Below are positions 25,541 to 33,524 of a stretch of DNA of 34,963 nucleotides, one piece after another. Made by a program: the position numbers and the translations under genes. A model generated the notes under the pieces. That model saw nothing but the letters and a program-made list of their open reading frames with translations. It did no database searches and was not told where the DNA came from. Positions within the stretch are counted from its first letter, which is position 1. Every line of letters starts with the position of its first letter. This DNA is from Lachnobacterium bovis (GTDB lineage Bacteria > Bacillota > Clostridia > Lachnospirales > Lachnospiraceae), in contig NZ_FOGW01000014.1 in NCBI RefSeq assembly GCF_900111325.1, positions 38,950-73,912 of the forward strand. The letters run 5' to 3'.

Positions 25541-25905
25541 TGTTAGTATAGAAAAAATATGGGGCAAAATCAATGAAAAATTCCACTTGAAATAATAAAA
25601 AATAGATTATAAAAAAATAAAAGCTAAGCTAATAAAAAATAAAAATGTATAAAAATATTATAATTACACTATAAAAAGTGTGAAAACTATATAAATATTA
25701 CAACAATAAAATATTGCAACAATAAAAATACTACAAAAAAGAAGTCTGAAAATAATTTATATTTAGGTAGTATTGAGTGTTAATTTGGGTTAAAATAGGA
25801 GATGTAGATGCGAGGTTTCTTTTTTAGGTGCATTTTTTCTAACGAAACAAAGCGCAAACGACAATTTGAATGGGAGCATAATCCCGTACAGAAAGGAGTA
25901 ATAAA

Positions 25906-26520
25906 ATGGAAACATTAAAAGCAAAAACAAGAGAGAATGGGGTAAAAGCAAAAAAACTCCGTAAAGAGGGATGGGTAACAGGTTCACTTTGTGGACATGA
26001 ATTAGATCATTCACTCGCAATTCAGTTAGACGCCAATGAGGCAAAGAGATTTCTAAATAATCATTCGGTAGGTAGCAAAATTACACTCGTAGTCGATGGT
26101 GTAAAATATTTATCATTGATTAAATCTATTGATATTCAACCAGCTACAAATAAGTTGTTAGATATCAACTTTATGCAGCTTGTAGCAAATGAAAGGGTTA
26201 AAGCAGTTGCTGAAGTAGTATTTGAAAACGAAGATAAGGCAAGAGGCTTCTTAACATGTGAGGTTCGTCAGATCGAGTACAAAGCATTACCAAAACACAT
26301 CGTTGAAAAAGTAGTAATCGACGTTTCAAAATACAAAGTTGGTGAAACATTAACAGTTGGCGACCTTGAAATGTCAAAAGATAAAAATATAGAAGTGCTA
26401 ACATCACCAGATATTAATGTACTACATGTTGTATCACGTAGTAGAATGAAAGCATCAGCAGAAGAGACAGAAGAAGGTGTAACAGAAGAAAGTATAGAAA
26501 CAGCTTCTAAAGCATCATAA
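25906..26520 (+). CDS. rplY: Ribosomal protein bL25, Ctc-type
   Basis: A 204-residue bL25/Ctc protein that binds 5S rRNA; the long form is also known as general stress protein Ctc. The N-terminal RNA-binding domain (1-95) begins METLKAKTRENGVKAKKLRKEG as in the family, and the C-terminal TL5/Ctc beta domain (96-185) has the typical VPxH-like LPKHIVEKVVIDVS stretch. The last 15 residues are acidic and Ser/Thr-rich. The ribosome binding site is AAAGGAG, 7 bases before the ATG. In Ctc of other Firmicutes expression rises under stress, but no sigma-B-like promoter is clear here. Confidence 0.9.
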   Translation: METLKAKTRENGVKAKKLRKEGWVTGSLCGHELDHSLAIQLDANEAKRFLNNHSVGSKITLVVDGVKYLSLIKSIDIQPATNKLLDINFMQLVANERVKAVAEVVFENEDKARGFLTCEVRQIEYKALPKHIVEKVVIDVSKYKVGETLTVGDLEMSKDKNIEVLTSPDINVLHVVSRSRMKASAEETEEGVTEESIETASKAS

Positions 26521-26586
26521 AATACAAGAGCATCATAAAAAACTAAAATAAATAAAAATAATATTACAAATAAATTACCTAAAACG

Positions 26587-26621
26587 AAAAGAATGCAATT
26601 AATAGTTGCATTCTTTTTTTT
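26587..26621 (+). terminator. Rho-independent terminator
   Basis: AAAAGAATGCAA (26587-26598) and TTGCATTCTTTT (26606-26617), perfect 12 bp, loop TTAATAG, with a T run. It ends the bL25 transcript and marks the left edge of the accessory region. Confidence 0.93.
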
Positions 26622-27058
26622 ATCTGTGTAAGTCAAGATGAAAAAAATAAAAGATGACAAGGAAATGAAAGTAGGAATCGCTCAGAGTCGTGCATTCCGA
26701 TAAATCTCCTTAAAAAACATATAAGCTCTTAAAACCGCATGGAATAAGGCTTTGCAGAAATTCTATTCCTATAAATCTTGTTATAGATTCATAAAATTCA
26801 TAAAAAAATGGCACTACCGTGGCACTTGCGGGTTTGTTATTAGGGCTGAAATCGAGGTTAAAATATTTGGGTGAGAGGTGATTTTGATGTTGGTTTAATT
26901 TGGTTATATTGGAATTTAATTTAGTCATAATAAATACAAATGACTAAATTGAAAATCTAGATGACTAAATTGCTGGCGCATTAAAACGAGTGTGAGTCTT
27001 TCTGGTGTCTGAAATTCATGTGTTCGCACGAATTTTTATAACAAACATGAATAACTTG
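26622..27058. other. Gene-free edge of accessory region with repeated motifs
   Basis: No convincing gene. It holds TGGCACT twice at a period of 11 (26809, 26820), AATTTAGTCA (26918-26927) inverted to two TGACTAAATT copies (26941, 26962), and a 22-codon ATG frame at 26638 that is probably chance. It is a possible insertion junction; no attachment site could be proven. Confidence 0.45.
26918..26971. repeat. Three copies of TGACTAAATT, two direct at 21-bp period and one inverted
   Basis: AATTTAGTCA (26918-26927) is the reverse complement of TGACTAAATT, found at 26941-26950 and 26962-26971; the direct copies share 12 bases (ATGACTAAATTG). A spacing of 21 bp is two helical turns, as expected for a protein array. 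It lies 90-140 bases upstream of the Cro/C1-like gene. Confidence 0.65.
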
Positions 27059-27067
27059 TGATATAAT
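27059..27067 (+). promoter_or_regulatory. Extended -10 promoter for the Cro/C1-like gene
   Basis: TGA followed by TATAAT (27062-27067), with no clear -35. The predicted start near 27074 is downstream of the frame's first ATG (27066), which therefore cannot be used from this promoter. Confidence 0.55.
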
Positions 27068-27083
27068 GTTAAAGGCGCGTAGA

Positions 27084-27329
27084 ATGCGTGGTTACAATTG
27101 TTTTTTTGTTATAGGAGATCAAATTATAGCAGTATCTTACAAGAAACTTTTTAAGTTAATGATTGATAATGATATGAAGCGAAAAGATTTGATTAAAAAG
27201 ACAGGATTAAGCTATGCAACAATTGCAAAACTTGAGAATGATGACAATGTGCAGATGGAAGTTTTAGAAAAAATCTGCAAAGAGTTCAAGTGTCAATTTA
27301 ATGATATAGCGGAGATAATTTTTGATTAG
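27084..27329 (+). CDS. Cro/C1-type helix-turn-helix regulator (start uncertain)
   Basis: A small XRE-family DNA-binding protein. The region from AVSYKKLFKLMIDNDMKRKD to the end matches the common 66-68 residue Firmicutes family that begins with MAVSYKKL; helix 2/3 is DLIKKTGLSYATIAKLEND. At the position of that methionine the codon is ATA (27126-27128), with AGGAG at 27113-27117, 8 bases upstream, the exact place for a ribosome binding site. The nearest in-frame ATG is at 27084 (with AAAGG 8 bases upstream, but at the very 5' end of the predicted mRNA). So either the protein has a 14-residue extension or translation starts at a non-ATG codon. It may control the STAND gene downstream; the distance is 126 bases with no terminator. 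Confidence 0.75.
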   Translation: MRGYNCFFVIGDQIIAVSYKKLFKLMIDNDMKRKDLIKKTGLSYATIAKLENDDNVQMEVLEKICKEFKCQFNDIAEIIFD

Positions 27330-27455
27330 TGAAATAATAAGAACAACAATGAATCTTTGTAGTTAAAGATAGTATTGTTTTTGAAGCATTTTATTGATAT
27401 GGCAATCAAGGAATATGGGTGAATTGTCGTACTGCATAAACGAGGGGGGATACCA

Positions 27456-30400
27456 TTGAGTAAAACTAAAAGTATACAACAAGCTATAGCTCAACAAGAA
27501 GGAGGGGCTTTTCAAAGTCTCTTTGATGCATACCTTTATAAGAAATATGGTTTCAAAAATATACAAACACTAGGTGTACAAACAGGCACCAATAAACCTA
27601 CGAAAGGTACTCCTGATTCATATGTTTATAATGAAGACGGAACGTATACATTGATTAATTATGGTAGCGTATCAGATCATACTATTAACAAAATAAAGTC
27701 AGATATTTTATCTTGCTTTGATGTGGCGAAACTTCAGCTTAAAAAGAGTGAAATTGCTAAGATTATTTGTGGACATATATCAACGAATATTCATATTGAG
27801 CAGCATAAAGAATTACGTGGATTGATAGATGGGGTAGAAATTGAATTGATAGGTGTTGATACACTATCTTTTGATTTAGCATATAGGTACCCTGGGTTAG
27901 CCAAAGAATATTTAGGAATGGCAATTGATACATATCAGATTTTTGATATAAATGATTTTGTGGCAGTTACAGATAGGTCTAAAATAAATGCGCCTTTAGG
28001 GTGTGCATTAAGGTATCGAGAAAAGGAATTGGATGACATTTGTCATATTATGAGTGAAAGTGAGGCTACGTTAGTACTTGGTCCTTCGGGTGTTGGAAAA
28101 ACAAGAGCTGTATTAGAAGCGTGCAGGAAATATGAAGAGGAAGGCTGGAATGTATTATGTATAAAAAGTAATAGCAATCAATTGTTTGATGACGTTCGTA
28201 ACAGTATTGAACAAGATGGCAAATATCTATTGTTTTTTGATGATGCAAACACGGTTGTTGGGTTTCCGGGCTTGATGAGTTATATATTCTCTTTACCAGA
28301 AACATATAAAATCAAAACAGTTTTTACGGTGCGTGATTATGCTAGCTTAAGAGTTGTTGATACGTTAAACGAGTATTGTAGACCAACTGTATATTCTTTG
28401 AAGGGATTATCAGATGACGAGATACGGGGAGTCCTAAGACAAAACCTGGGAATTGTAAATGAAGAGTATTTAAACAGAATTTCTACAATTGCATGTGGAA
28501 ATGTTAGATTGGCAATGCTAGCAGGAATGAAATCGATTGATAAAGGATTGAACGCATTACGGAATGTAGAAGACATTTTTAGAAATTACTATGATCCTAT
28601 TTTTGATACAGCAGAACTTGAAAAAGATGAAATATTGTTGTTATCTTTGATAGAATTAGCAGGCCCTATCAGGATTGGTGCTAATGAATTATTTGATTCT
28701 TTGATAAAGAAATACCTGGATGGATATGATTTAGAGCAGGCATATCAAAATCTTTCTGACTTGGAACTCATAGATTGGTATAGGAAAGAAATAGTAAAAA
28801 TATCAGATCAAAGTTTTGGAAACTACATTTTTTATTATGTTTTTTATAGACAACGCTGGATTAGCGTTTCAGAAGTTATTGCTTTGTGGTTACCTCAATA
28901 TAGGGACAAGATTATTTATTCACTTAATACAGTTCTACAGATATTTAGTTCAGAAGATCTGGAAGCTTATGTTTTTGGACAGATAAATGACGCATGGGAT
29001 AAATCGAATCCCGCAAATGAAAAGTGCTATATTGAGTCTTTTTATCAAGTTATTCCTCTTAGAGCGATTATTAATTTAAAAAGGTTTGTTGAGGAATTAG
29101 ATGTAGTCGAAGGCAGTATAGTAGATGATGAAGAGTTTCATAAGTTGAAAAAAAATAACCGAATAGAGATTAAAGAAATTGATATATTAGCAGGGTTTAA
29201 ATACACAGATTATTATTCGGAGTCCTTAGAATTATTCTGGCTGTTATTTGAAAAGAGATCTGATTTCTTCATGGATTTTTATTTTGCAATTACAAATAAC
29301 TTATTGTACGATAAAAGCTCACATTATTTAAAATATGAAAAAGAGTATTATTTCGTGAGAGAATTATGGAATAGGTGCGATGATGGTAATTCGAATAATT
29401 TTTCAATTTTATTTCTAAGGATTGCAGAGCAACTCTTAGAAACTGAATTTAGCTATACGGAGTCAGGAAGAAAACTTCGAAATGTTTCTTTTGGTAGGAT
29501 GACAATAGCCGTATGTGATGGAATTAAAAAAATCAGGAAACTTGTTTGGAATGCGCTTTTTCGATTAAGAGAGCATTCTAACTATAAAAGTGCTGTAGAT
29601 AAAATAATAGTACGAAGACATGTGAAAGGTCTATATGAGGATGCAACAAAAGAACTTGTTTTATTTGATTTTAATATTATTTATCCGCATATAGAGGCAA
29701 ACATAGATTATCAAGCTGCTAAGATAATTGATAATTATAGGATTGATATCGAAAGCCTAAACATGAATCCAGATGAGCGTGTATCTCGAATAGGTGAAAA
29801 CGAAGAATTTAGAGTATGTAGTTTGCTGACTTGTGAACATGTAAATGGAAGAACATTTGAGGAGGATGAGTATTTACGTAAAAAATATATTTTAGAAGAA
29901 GTAAAGGATTACACCATTAGGGAATATGAGCGATTATTCAAGATATATGATGAGCATATTATTAAGGAACCGCAAGACCAATATCAAATGAGTGGAGGCC
30001 TTTCACTTATTTTCGCAAGTCTAGAGGAAAATACTACTAAGTATTTGGAATGTATAACTGTGTTTTTTAAGATAAGTGGTAATATTATTTCAGATGATAA
30101 AGATAGAATTATTGATTATCTAACAAAAAACATTGGATATGAACAAACAAAAGAACTATTGAATACAATTAATGATAGTTTAGTGAATGAATGGAAATAT
30201 AAACTTTGGAAATGTGTTCCAGACGAAACCCTTTCAAATGATATTGCTGATGATTTTTTCTGCTTTTTACATGAACAGGATGATGTGATCCTAGATTATA
30301 AATTACTTGACCGGTATGCTAATTATGATGTTAGTTTTGTTGATTATATGGCAGAGCGATTGCTGAAAAATAAGCAATATGCCTATCGATTCTTGTGTGG

Positions 30401-31127
30401 AGTTATTTCTGATGATGACGCAAGCGATGTAATTAAACTTTTTGCTAATGATATTTCTAAACTTGTCTGTATATATATTAGTACGTTAGACTTCAATATT
30501 GATTATAAAGGAAATCTATTCATGATATTATATAACAGATGTCCTATGATTTGGGAGCAATACATTATATGGCTTAAAGATAATATTTTTCATAATAATT
30601 ATGAGAAAAATATCATTAATGTAATTTGGAACTCAGATGATTATGAAGAAAGAATCGCATACGCATTTGATATTCTTTCTGATGATTTGTGGATTTCGAA
30701 TAGTGTTGCGTTGCTTTTATTTGGTAAGGAAAAAAATGAGAATCTAGTAGAACGAAAAAAAGAATGGCTTTTAGCACAACTTAGAAAAAGCATCATGGAT
30801 GTAGAAAGGTGTAAAAAACTTATATATATGGTCGTAATTTCATATCCAGAATGGGAAGTGGAGTATATTTTAGAATTTACAAAACTTAACAATTCGGTTG
30901 ATGATTTTGAATCGTTATATTTATTTCCTTTATCAAAATCATGGTCTGGTAGTGAAATACCATTGATTAATAAGCGTATTGAGTTGATGAAAAATTTGCT
31001 TGAACAACTAAAAGGGTTACATTTTCTAGAACATAGAAAATATCTTGAAGACGAGATGAAAAAGGAGGAAAAATATAAGGAACGCGTAGAAATAAGAGAA
31101 TATATTGAAAGTAGTATTTATGCATAG
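27456..31127 (+). CDS. Large STAND-type NTPase with PD-(D/E)XK-like N-terminus (putative antiviral)
   Basis: A 1223-residue protein, TTG start, with a strong AGGGGGG site 6 bases upstream. The N-terminus (about 10-160) resembles a restriction-endonuclease-like fold: EGGAFQ (15-20), KGTPD (50-54), then LINYG where related proteins, as I recall, carry an EYTTQ-type motif; the acidic residue would be Asn68 here, so the nuclease may be inactive. Residues 200-370 form a P-loop NTPase: Walker A GPSGVGKT (209-216), Walker B LLFFDDAN (Asp262-263), a TVRDYAS sensor region and GNVRLAMLAG (348-357), as in STAND ATPases. The remaining 800 residues are helical repeats, suited to sensing. The design (effector-NTPase-sensor) is that of Avs-type antiviral proteins, but I cannot match it to a named system. 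Confidence 0.8.
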   Translation: MSKTKSIQQAIAQQEGGAFQSLFDAYLYKKYGFKNIQTLGVQTGTNKPTKGTPDSYVYNEDGTYTLINYGSVSDHTINKIKSDILSCFDVAKLQLKKSEIAKIICGHISTNIHIEQHKELRGLIDGVEIELIGVDTLSFDLAYRYPGLAKEYLGMAIDTYQIFDINDFVAVTDRSKINAPLGCALRYREKELDDICHIMSESEATLVLGPSGVGKTRAVLEACRKYEEEGWNVLCIKSNSNQLFDDVRNSIEQDGKYLLFFDDANTVVGFPGLMSYIFSLPETYKIKTVFTVRDYASLRVVDTLNEYCRPTVYSLKGLSDDEIRGVLRQNLGIVNEEYLNRISTIACGNVRLAMLAGMKSIDKGLNALRNVEDIFRNYYDPIFDTAELEKDEILLLSLIELAGPIRIGANELFDSLIKKYLDGYDLEQAYQNLSDLELIDWYRKEIVKISDQSFGNYIFYYVFYRQRWISVSEVIALWLPQYRDKIIYSLNTVLQIFSSEDLEAYVFGQINDAWDKSNPANEKCYIESFYQVIPLRAIINLKRFVEELDVVEGSIVDDEEFHKLKKNNRIEIKEIDILAGFKYTDYYSESLELFWLLFEKRSDFFMDFYFAITNNLLYDKSSHYLKYEKEYYFVRELWNRCDDGNSNNFSILFLRIAEQLLETEFSYTESGRKLRNVSFGRMTIAVCDGIKKIRKLVWNALFRLREHSNYKSAVDKIIVRRHVKGLYEDATKELVLFDFNIIYPHIEANIDYQAAKIIDNYRIDIESLNMNPDERVSRIGENEEFRVCSLLTCEHVNGRTFEEDEYLRKKYILEEVKDYTIREYERLFKIYDEHIIKEPQDQYQMSGGLSLIFASLEENTTKYLECITVFFKISGNIISDDKDRIIDYLTKNIGYEQTKELLNTINDSLVNEWKYKLWKCVPDETLSNDIADDFFCFLHEQDDVILDYKLLDRYANYDVSFVDYMAERLLKNKQYAYRFLCGVISDDDASDVIKLFANDISKLVCIYISTLDFNIDYKGNLFMILYNRCPMIWEQYIIWLKDNIFHNNYEKNIINVIWNSDDYEERIAYAFDILSDDLWISNSVALLLFGKEKNENLVERKKEWLLAQLRKSIMDVERCKKLIYMVVISYPEWEVEYILEFTKLNNSVDDFESLYLFPLSKSWSGSEIPLINKRIELMKNLLEQLKGLHFLEHRKYLEDEMKKEEKYKERVEIREYIESSIYA

Positions 31128-31440
31128 GTTCATTATCTTGTAGAAAAAGGGGAAATAAAAAACAGTATATATATCGTTCAATCTATTGGTTAGATGTAAA
31201 GATATTAATGAAGTTTTAAAGGTTATTAGTGTTGAGTACATAATGAATTCTGTGTTATATGGAATATCATTTGATTAAGATACTTCAGCAATTTATATTG
31301 GCTCAGCAAGTATATGCAAATGTGTGTGTTGTTAAATACATTCTCTCCGAGAGTAAGTATGGATATATTGGTAGCAGAATTAAAGAAATATTTGAGCTTT
31401 ACAGCAAAATGTTTACAAAAAAACGTAGTTAACTTTGTAT
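31128..31440. other. Degenerate spacer after the STAND gene
   Basis: No complete gene. A frame from 31314 reads MQMCVLLNTFSPRVS and goes on through DILVAELKKYLSF to a stop at 31455-31457; it overlaps the next small ORF by 17 bases in another frame. It looks like a decayed coding region. No terminator of the usual type follows the STAND gene. Confidence 0.4.
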
Positions 31441-31698
31441 ATGGATATAGTAACTAGATTTGCTGAAGATGCTCATAATGGTATTGCCTCACTGTTGGGC
31501 GATTTTATAATACTTGATTTATACTATTTTTTGCAGAATAACGAAGAAAAAGTAAAAGACTTGTATAATCATATATGTGAAGTTCACGAAAAGCTATTAT
31601 CCGCAAATGGAAGGTTAGCAATAAAAGAAGAAAGATTAGAATTGAATGATGATATTGAATCGCTTTCTGATATGGTATCATTTCAATTAAATTTGTAA
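31441..31698 (+). CDS. Small hypothetical protein or remnant
   Basis: An 85-residue frame opening at ATG 31441 (a TTG two codons earlier is also in frame). It is rich in Leu, Glu and Asp, with LGDFIILDLYYFLQNNEEKVKDL and an IKEERLELNDDIESLSDM tail; it is probably helical. No ribosome binding site is visible. A fragment in the preceding frame (31314-31457) could be its former N-terminal part, split by a frameshift. I do not recognise a family. It is either a small partner of the STAND protein or the end of a broken gene. Confidence 0.35.
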   Translation: MDIVTRFAEDAHNGIASLLGDFIILDLYYFLQNNEEKVKDLYNHICEVHEKLLSANGRLAIKEERLELNDDIESLSDMVSFQLNL

Positions 31699-31778
31699 AT
31701 CGATTCTAAGACTATTATTATTGAAGATGCTATTTGTGGATATTATAAGAATTTATTTATGTAGAAAAGAGTAGTATT

Positions 31779-33242
31779 ATGGCAAAAAAATCTAATTTAC
31801 AGGCGGATTTTCCTGATATTGCTAAACAATGGCACCCCACAAAAAATGGAGATATTACTCCTGATATGATATCAGCTAAATCAAAAGAAAAATACTGGTG
31901 GCTTGGTGAATGTGGCCACGAATGGCAAACTCAGGTGTATGTTAGAACGACAAATCATGGTTGTCCATATTGTGCAGGGAAAAAGGTGCTTAGTGGCTTT
32001 AACGATTTGGCTTTTGTTAATCCAGAAATAGCAGCTGAATGGCACCCAAATAAAAATGGCGATTTGAAACCAACTATGGTCGCTCCATCGTCGAACAAAA
32101 AAGTATGGTGGCTTGGAAAATGTGGTCACGAATGGCAAACGACAATTGATAGGAGAAAAAGAGGAGATGGATGCCCAATCTGTGCAAAGGAATTACAAAC
32201 ATCGTTTCCGGAGCAAGCTTTATTTTATTATGTGAGGCAATATTTTGAAGATGCTACTAATTCTGATTATGCTGCTATTGGAGCGGAACTAGACATTTAT
32301 ATTCCTTCAAAGAGAATTGCTATTGAATATGATGGTTTTAACTGGCATAAAAATAGTTCTTTTGAAAAAGAAAAGAATAGTTTGTGTCAAGAAAAAGGAA
32401 TCAAGCTTATCCGGATAAGAGAAGAGGGACTTAAATTATATGAAGATTGTGTATGTATAATTCGTCGTAATCGGACGGATAAAGCTAGTCTGAGTTTAGC
32501 AATCCTTCAAACAATAGAATTTTTGGATCCAAATATTATGCCTGATATTGATATTGAGAGGGATCGTATAGATATTCTAAATCATTATCTATCTAATGAA
32601 AAAAAGAAAAGCTTAGATTCTCTTTATCCTGACATTGCAAAACAGTGGCATCCTACGAAAAACGGGAATATTTCACCGACGATGGTAGCGCCAAATTCAA
32701 ATAAAAAAGTATGGTGGCTTGGAAAATGTGGTCATGAATGGCAGGCGGTAATTGCTAGTAGGATTTCAGGTAACGGTTGTCCATTTTGTAATGGAAAAAA
32801 GGTGTTGATTGGCGAAAATGACCTTCTAACGATTAATCCTATTTTAGGAAGAGAATGGCATCCAACAAAGAATGGAGAACTCTCACCTGATATGGTAACA
32901 CCAAATTCGCACCGAAAGGTATGGTGGCTTGGAAAATGTGGCCATGAATGGGAAGATACAATTGCGCATCGTAGCAACGGTAGAAACTGTCCTTTTTGCT
33001 CAAGACGTAAAATTTTAGAGGGATTCAATGATTTAAAAACTACGAATCCTTTGATGGCAGCTGAATGGCATCCAACAAAAAATGGAGCTTTACAGCCAAC
33101 GATGGTATCTGCATATTCAAAAAAAAGGGTATGGTGGAAGTGTAAAAAAGGTCATGAATGGGAGACTATTATAAAAAGTAGAAGCATTCGAAACACAAGG
33201 TGTCCGTATTGTTCAGGAAATAAGATTTATAAGTCTGAATAG
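31779..33242 (+). CDS. Five zinc-ribbon repeats with a central Vsr-like nuclease domain
   Basis: A 487-residue protein. Each repeat follows (Y/N)Px(I/L/M)xxxWHPxKNGxxxPxM(V/I), a WW pair, GHEW and a CPxC pair, as in the probable zinc-ribbon domain family (DUF4379). Repeats lie at about 12-73, 82-137, 284-345, 350-412 and 417-480. Zinc ligands are Cys-Gly-His in WLG(K/E)CGHEW for repeats 1-4, and Cys-x3-His in WKCKKGHEW for repeat 5, plus CPxC. Between repeats 2 and 3 (about 143-225) lies a Vsr/DUF559-like nuclease: FPEQALFYYV, Glu170 and Asp172 in ELDIYIP, then AIEYDG (Glu183, Asp185) and His190. The gene has a weak site (GAGTAGT). Such proteins occur in mobile elements; DNA cleavage near a damaged or foreign site is a guess. 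Confidence 0.82.
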   Translation: MAKKSNLQADFPDIAKQWHPTKNGDITPDMISAKSKEKYWWLGECGHEWQTQVYVRTTNHGCPYCAGKKVLSGFNDLAFVNPEIAAEWHPNKNGDLKPTMVAPSSNKKVWWLGKCGHEWQTTIDRRKRGDGCPICAKELQTSFPEQALFYYVRQYFEDATNSDYAAIGAELDIYIPSKRIAIEYDGFNWHKNSSFEKEKNSLCQEKGIKLIRIREEGLKLYEDCVCIIRRNRTDKASLSLAILQTIEFLDPNIMPDIDIERDRIDILNHYLSNEKKKSLDSLYPDIAKQWHPTKNGNISPTMVAPNSNKKVWWLGKCGHEWQAVIASRISGNGCPFCNGKKVLIGENDLLTINPILGREWHPTKNGELSPDMVTPNSHRKVWWLGKCGHEWEDTIAHRSNGRNCPFCSRRKILEGFNDLKTTNPLMAAEWHPTKNGALQPTMVSAYSKKRVWWKCKKGHEWETIIKSRSIRNTRCPYCSGNKIYKSE

Positions 33243-33524
33243 ATATATTTTTTTATACCTGTATAAGGTATCACTGCATCAACTAAACAAACAGTTGCTT
33301 ATTGCTATGAGAAGATTACTTTTGACCCAATAGACCAGAAGTTCTTTTTGGTTTGCGCGCCATGGGCGCACTCTAATGCAATGTCATTAACTTTAGAGTA
33401 TTTCTTACAGAAATCAAAGCTTTTAATGATGGTAAGGAAGATGATTGTACGGAAAAAATATTTTTGGTCATGCAAAATAGGCAGGAATATACTCCCTGCC
33501 TGTTGCAGATATGTATTAGTTGAA
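33243..33524. other. Intergenic stretch with a possible broken ORF
   Basis: One frame from about 33267 reads through TKQTVAYCYEKITFDP, LVCAPWAHSNAMSL and TLEYFLQKSK before becoming non-protein-like. It has no start codon with a ribosome binding site and runs into the IS region, so it may be the end or middle of a gene cut by the IS. I do not recognise the family. A hairpin for the transposase is at 33479-33501. Confidence 0.3.
33471..33501 (-). terminator. Hairpin terminator of the transposase
   Basis: AGGCAGG (33479-33485) pairs with CCTGCCT (33495-33501); on the minus strand it is followed by ATTTT. It lies 24 bases after the transposase stop and is near the right end of the IS. Confidence 0.6.

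Noticed and set aside
26268..26660. 130-codon minus-strand frame
   Set aside because: Overlaps bL25 and its terminator; no motif.
26638..26703. 22-codon ATG frame after the bL25 terminator
   Set aside because: Too short, no ribosome binding site, no recognisable motif.
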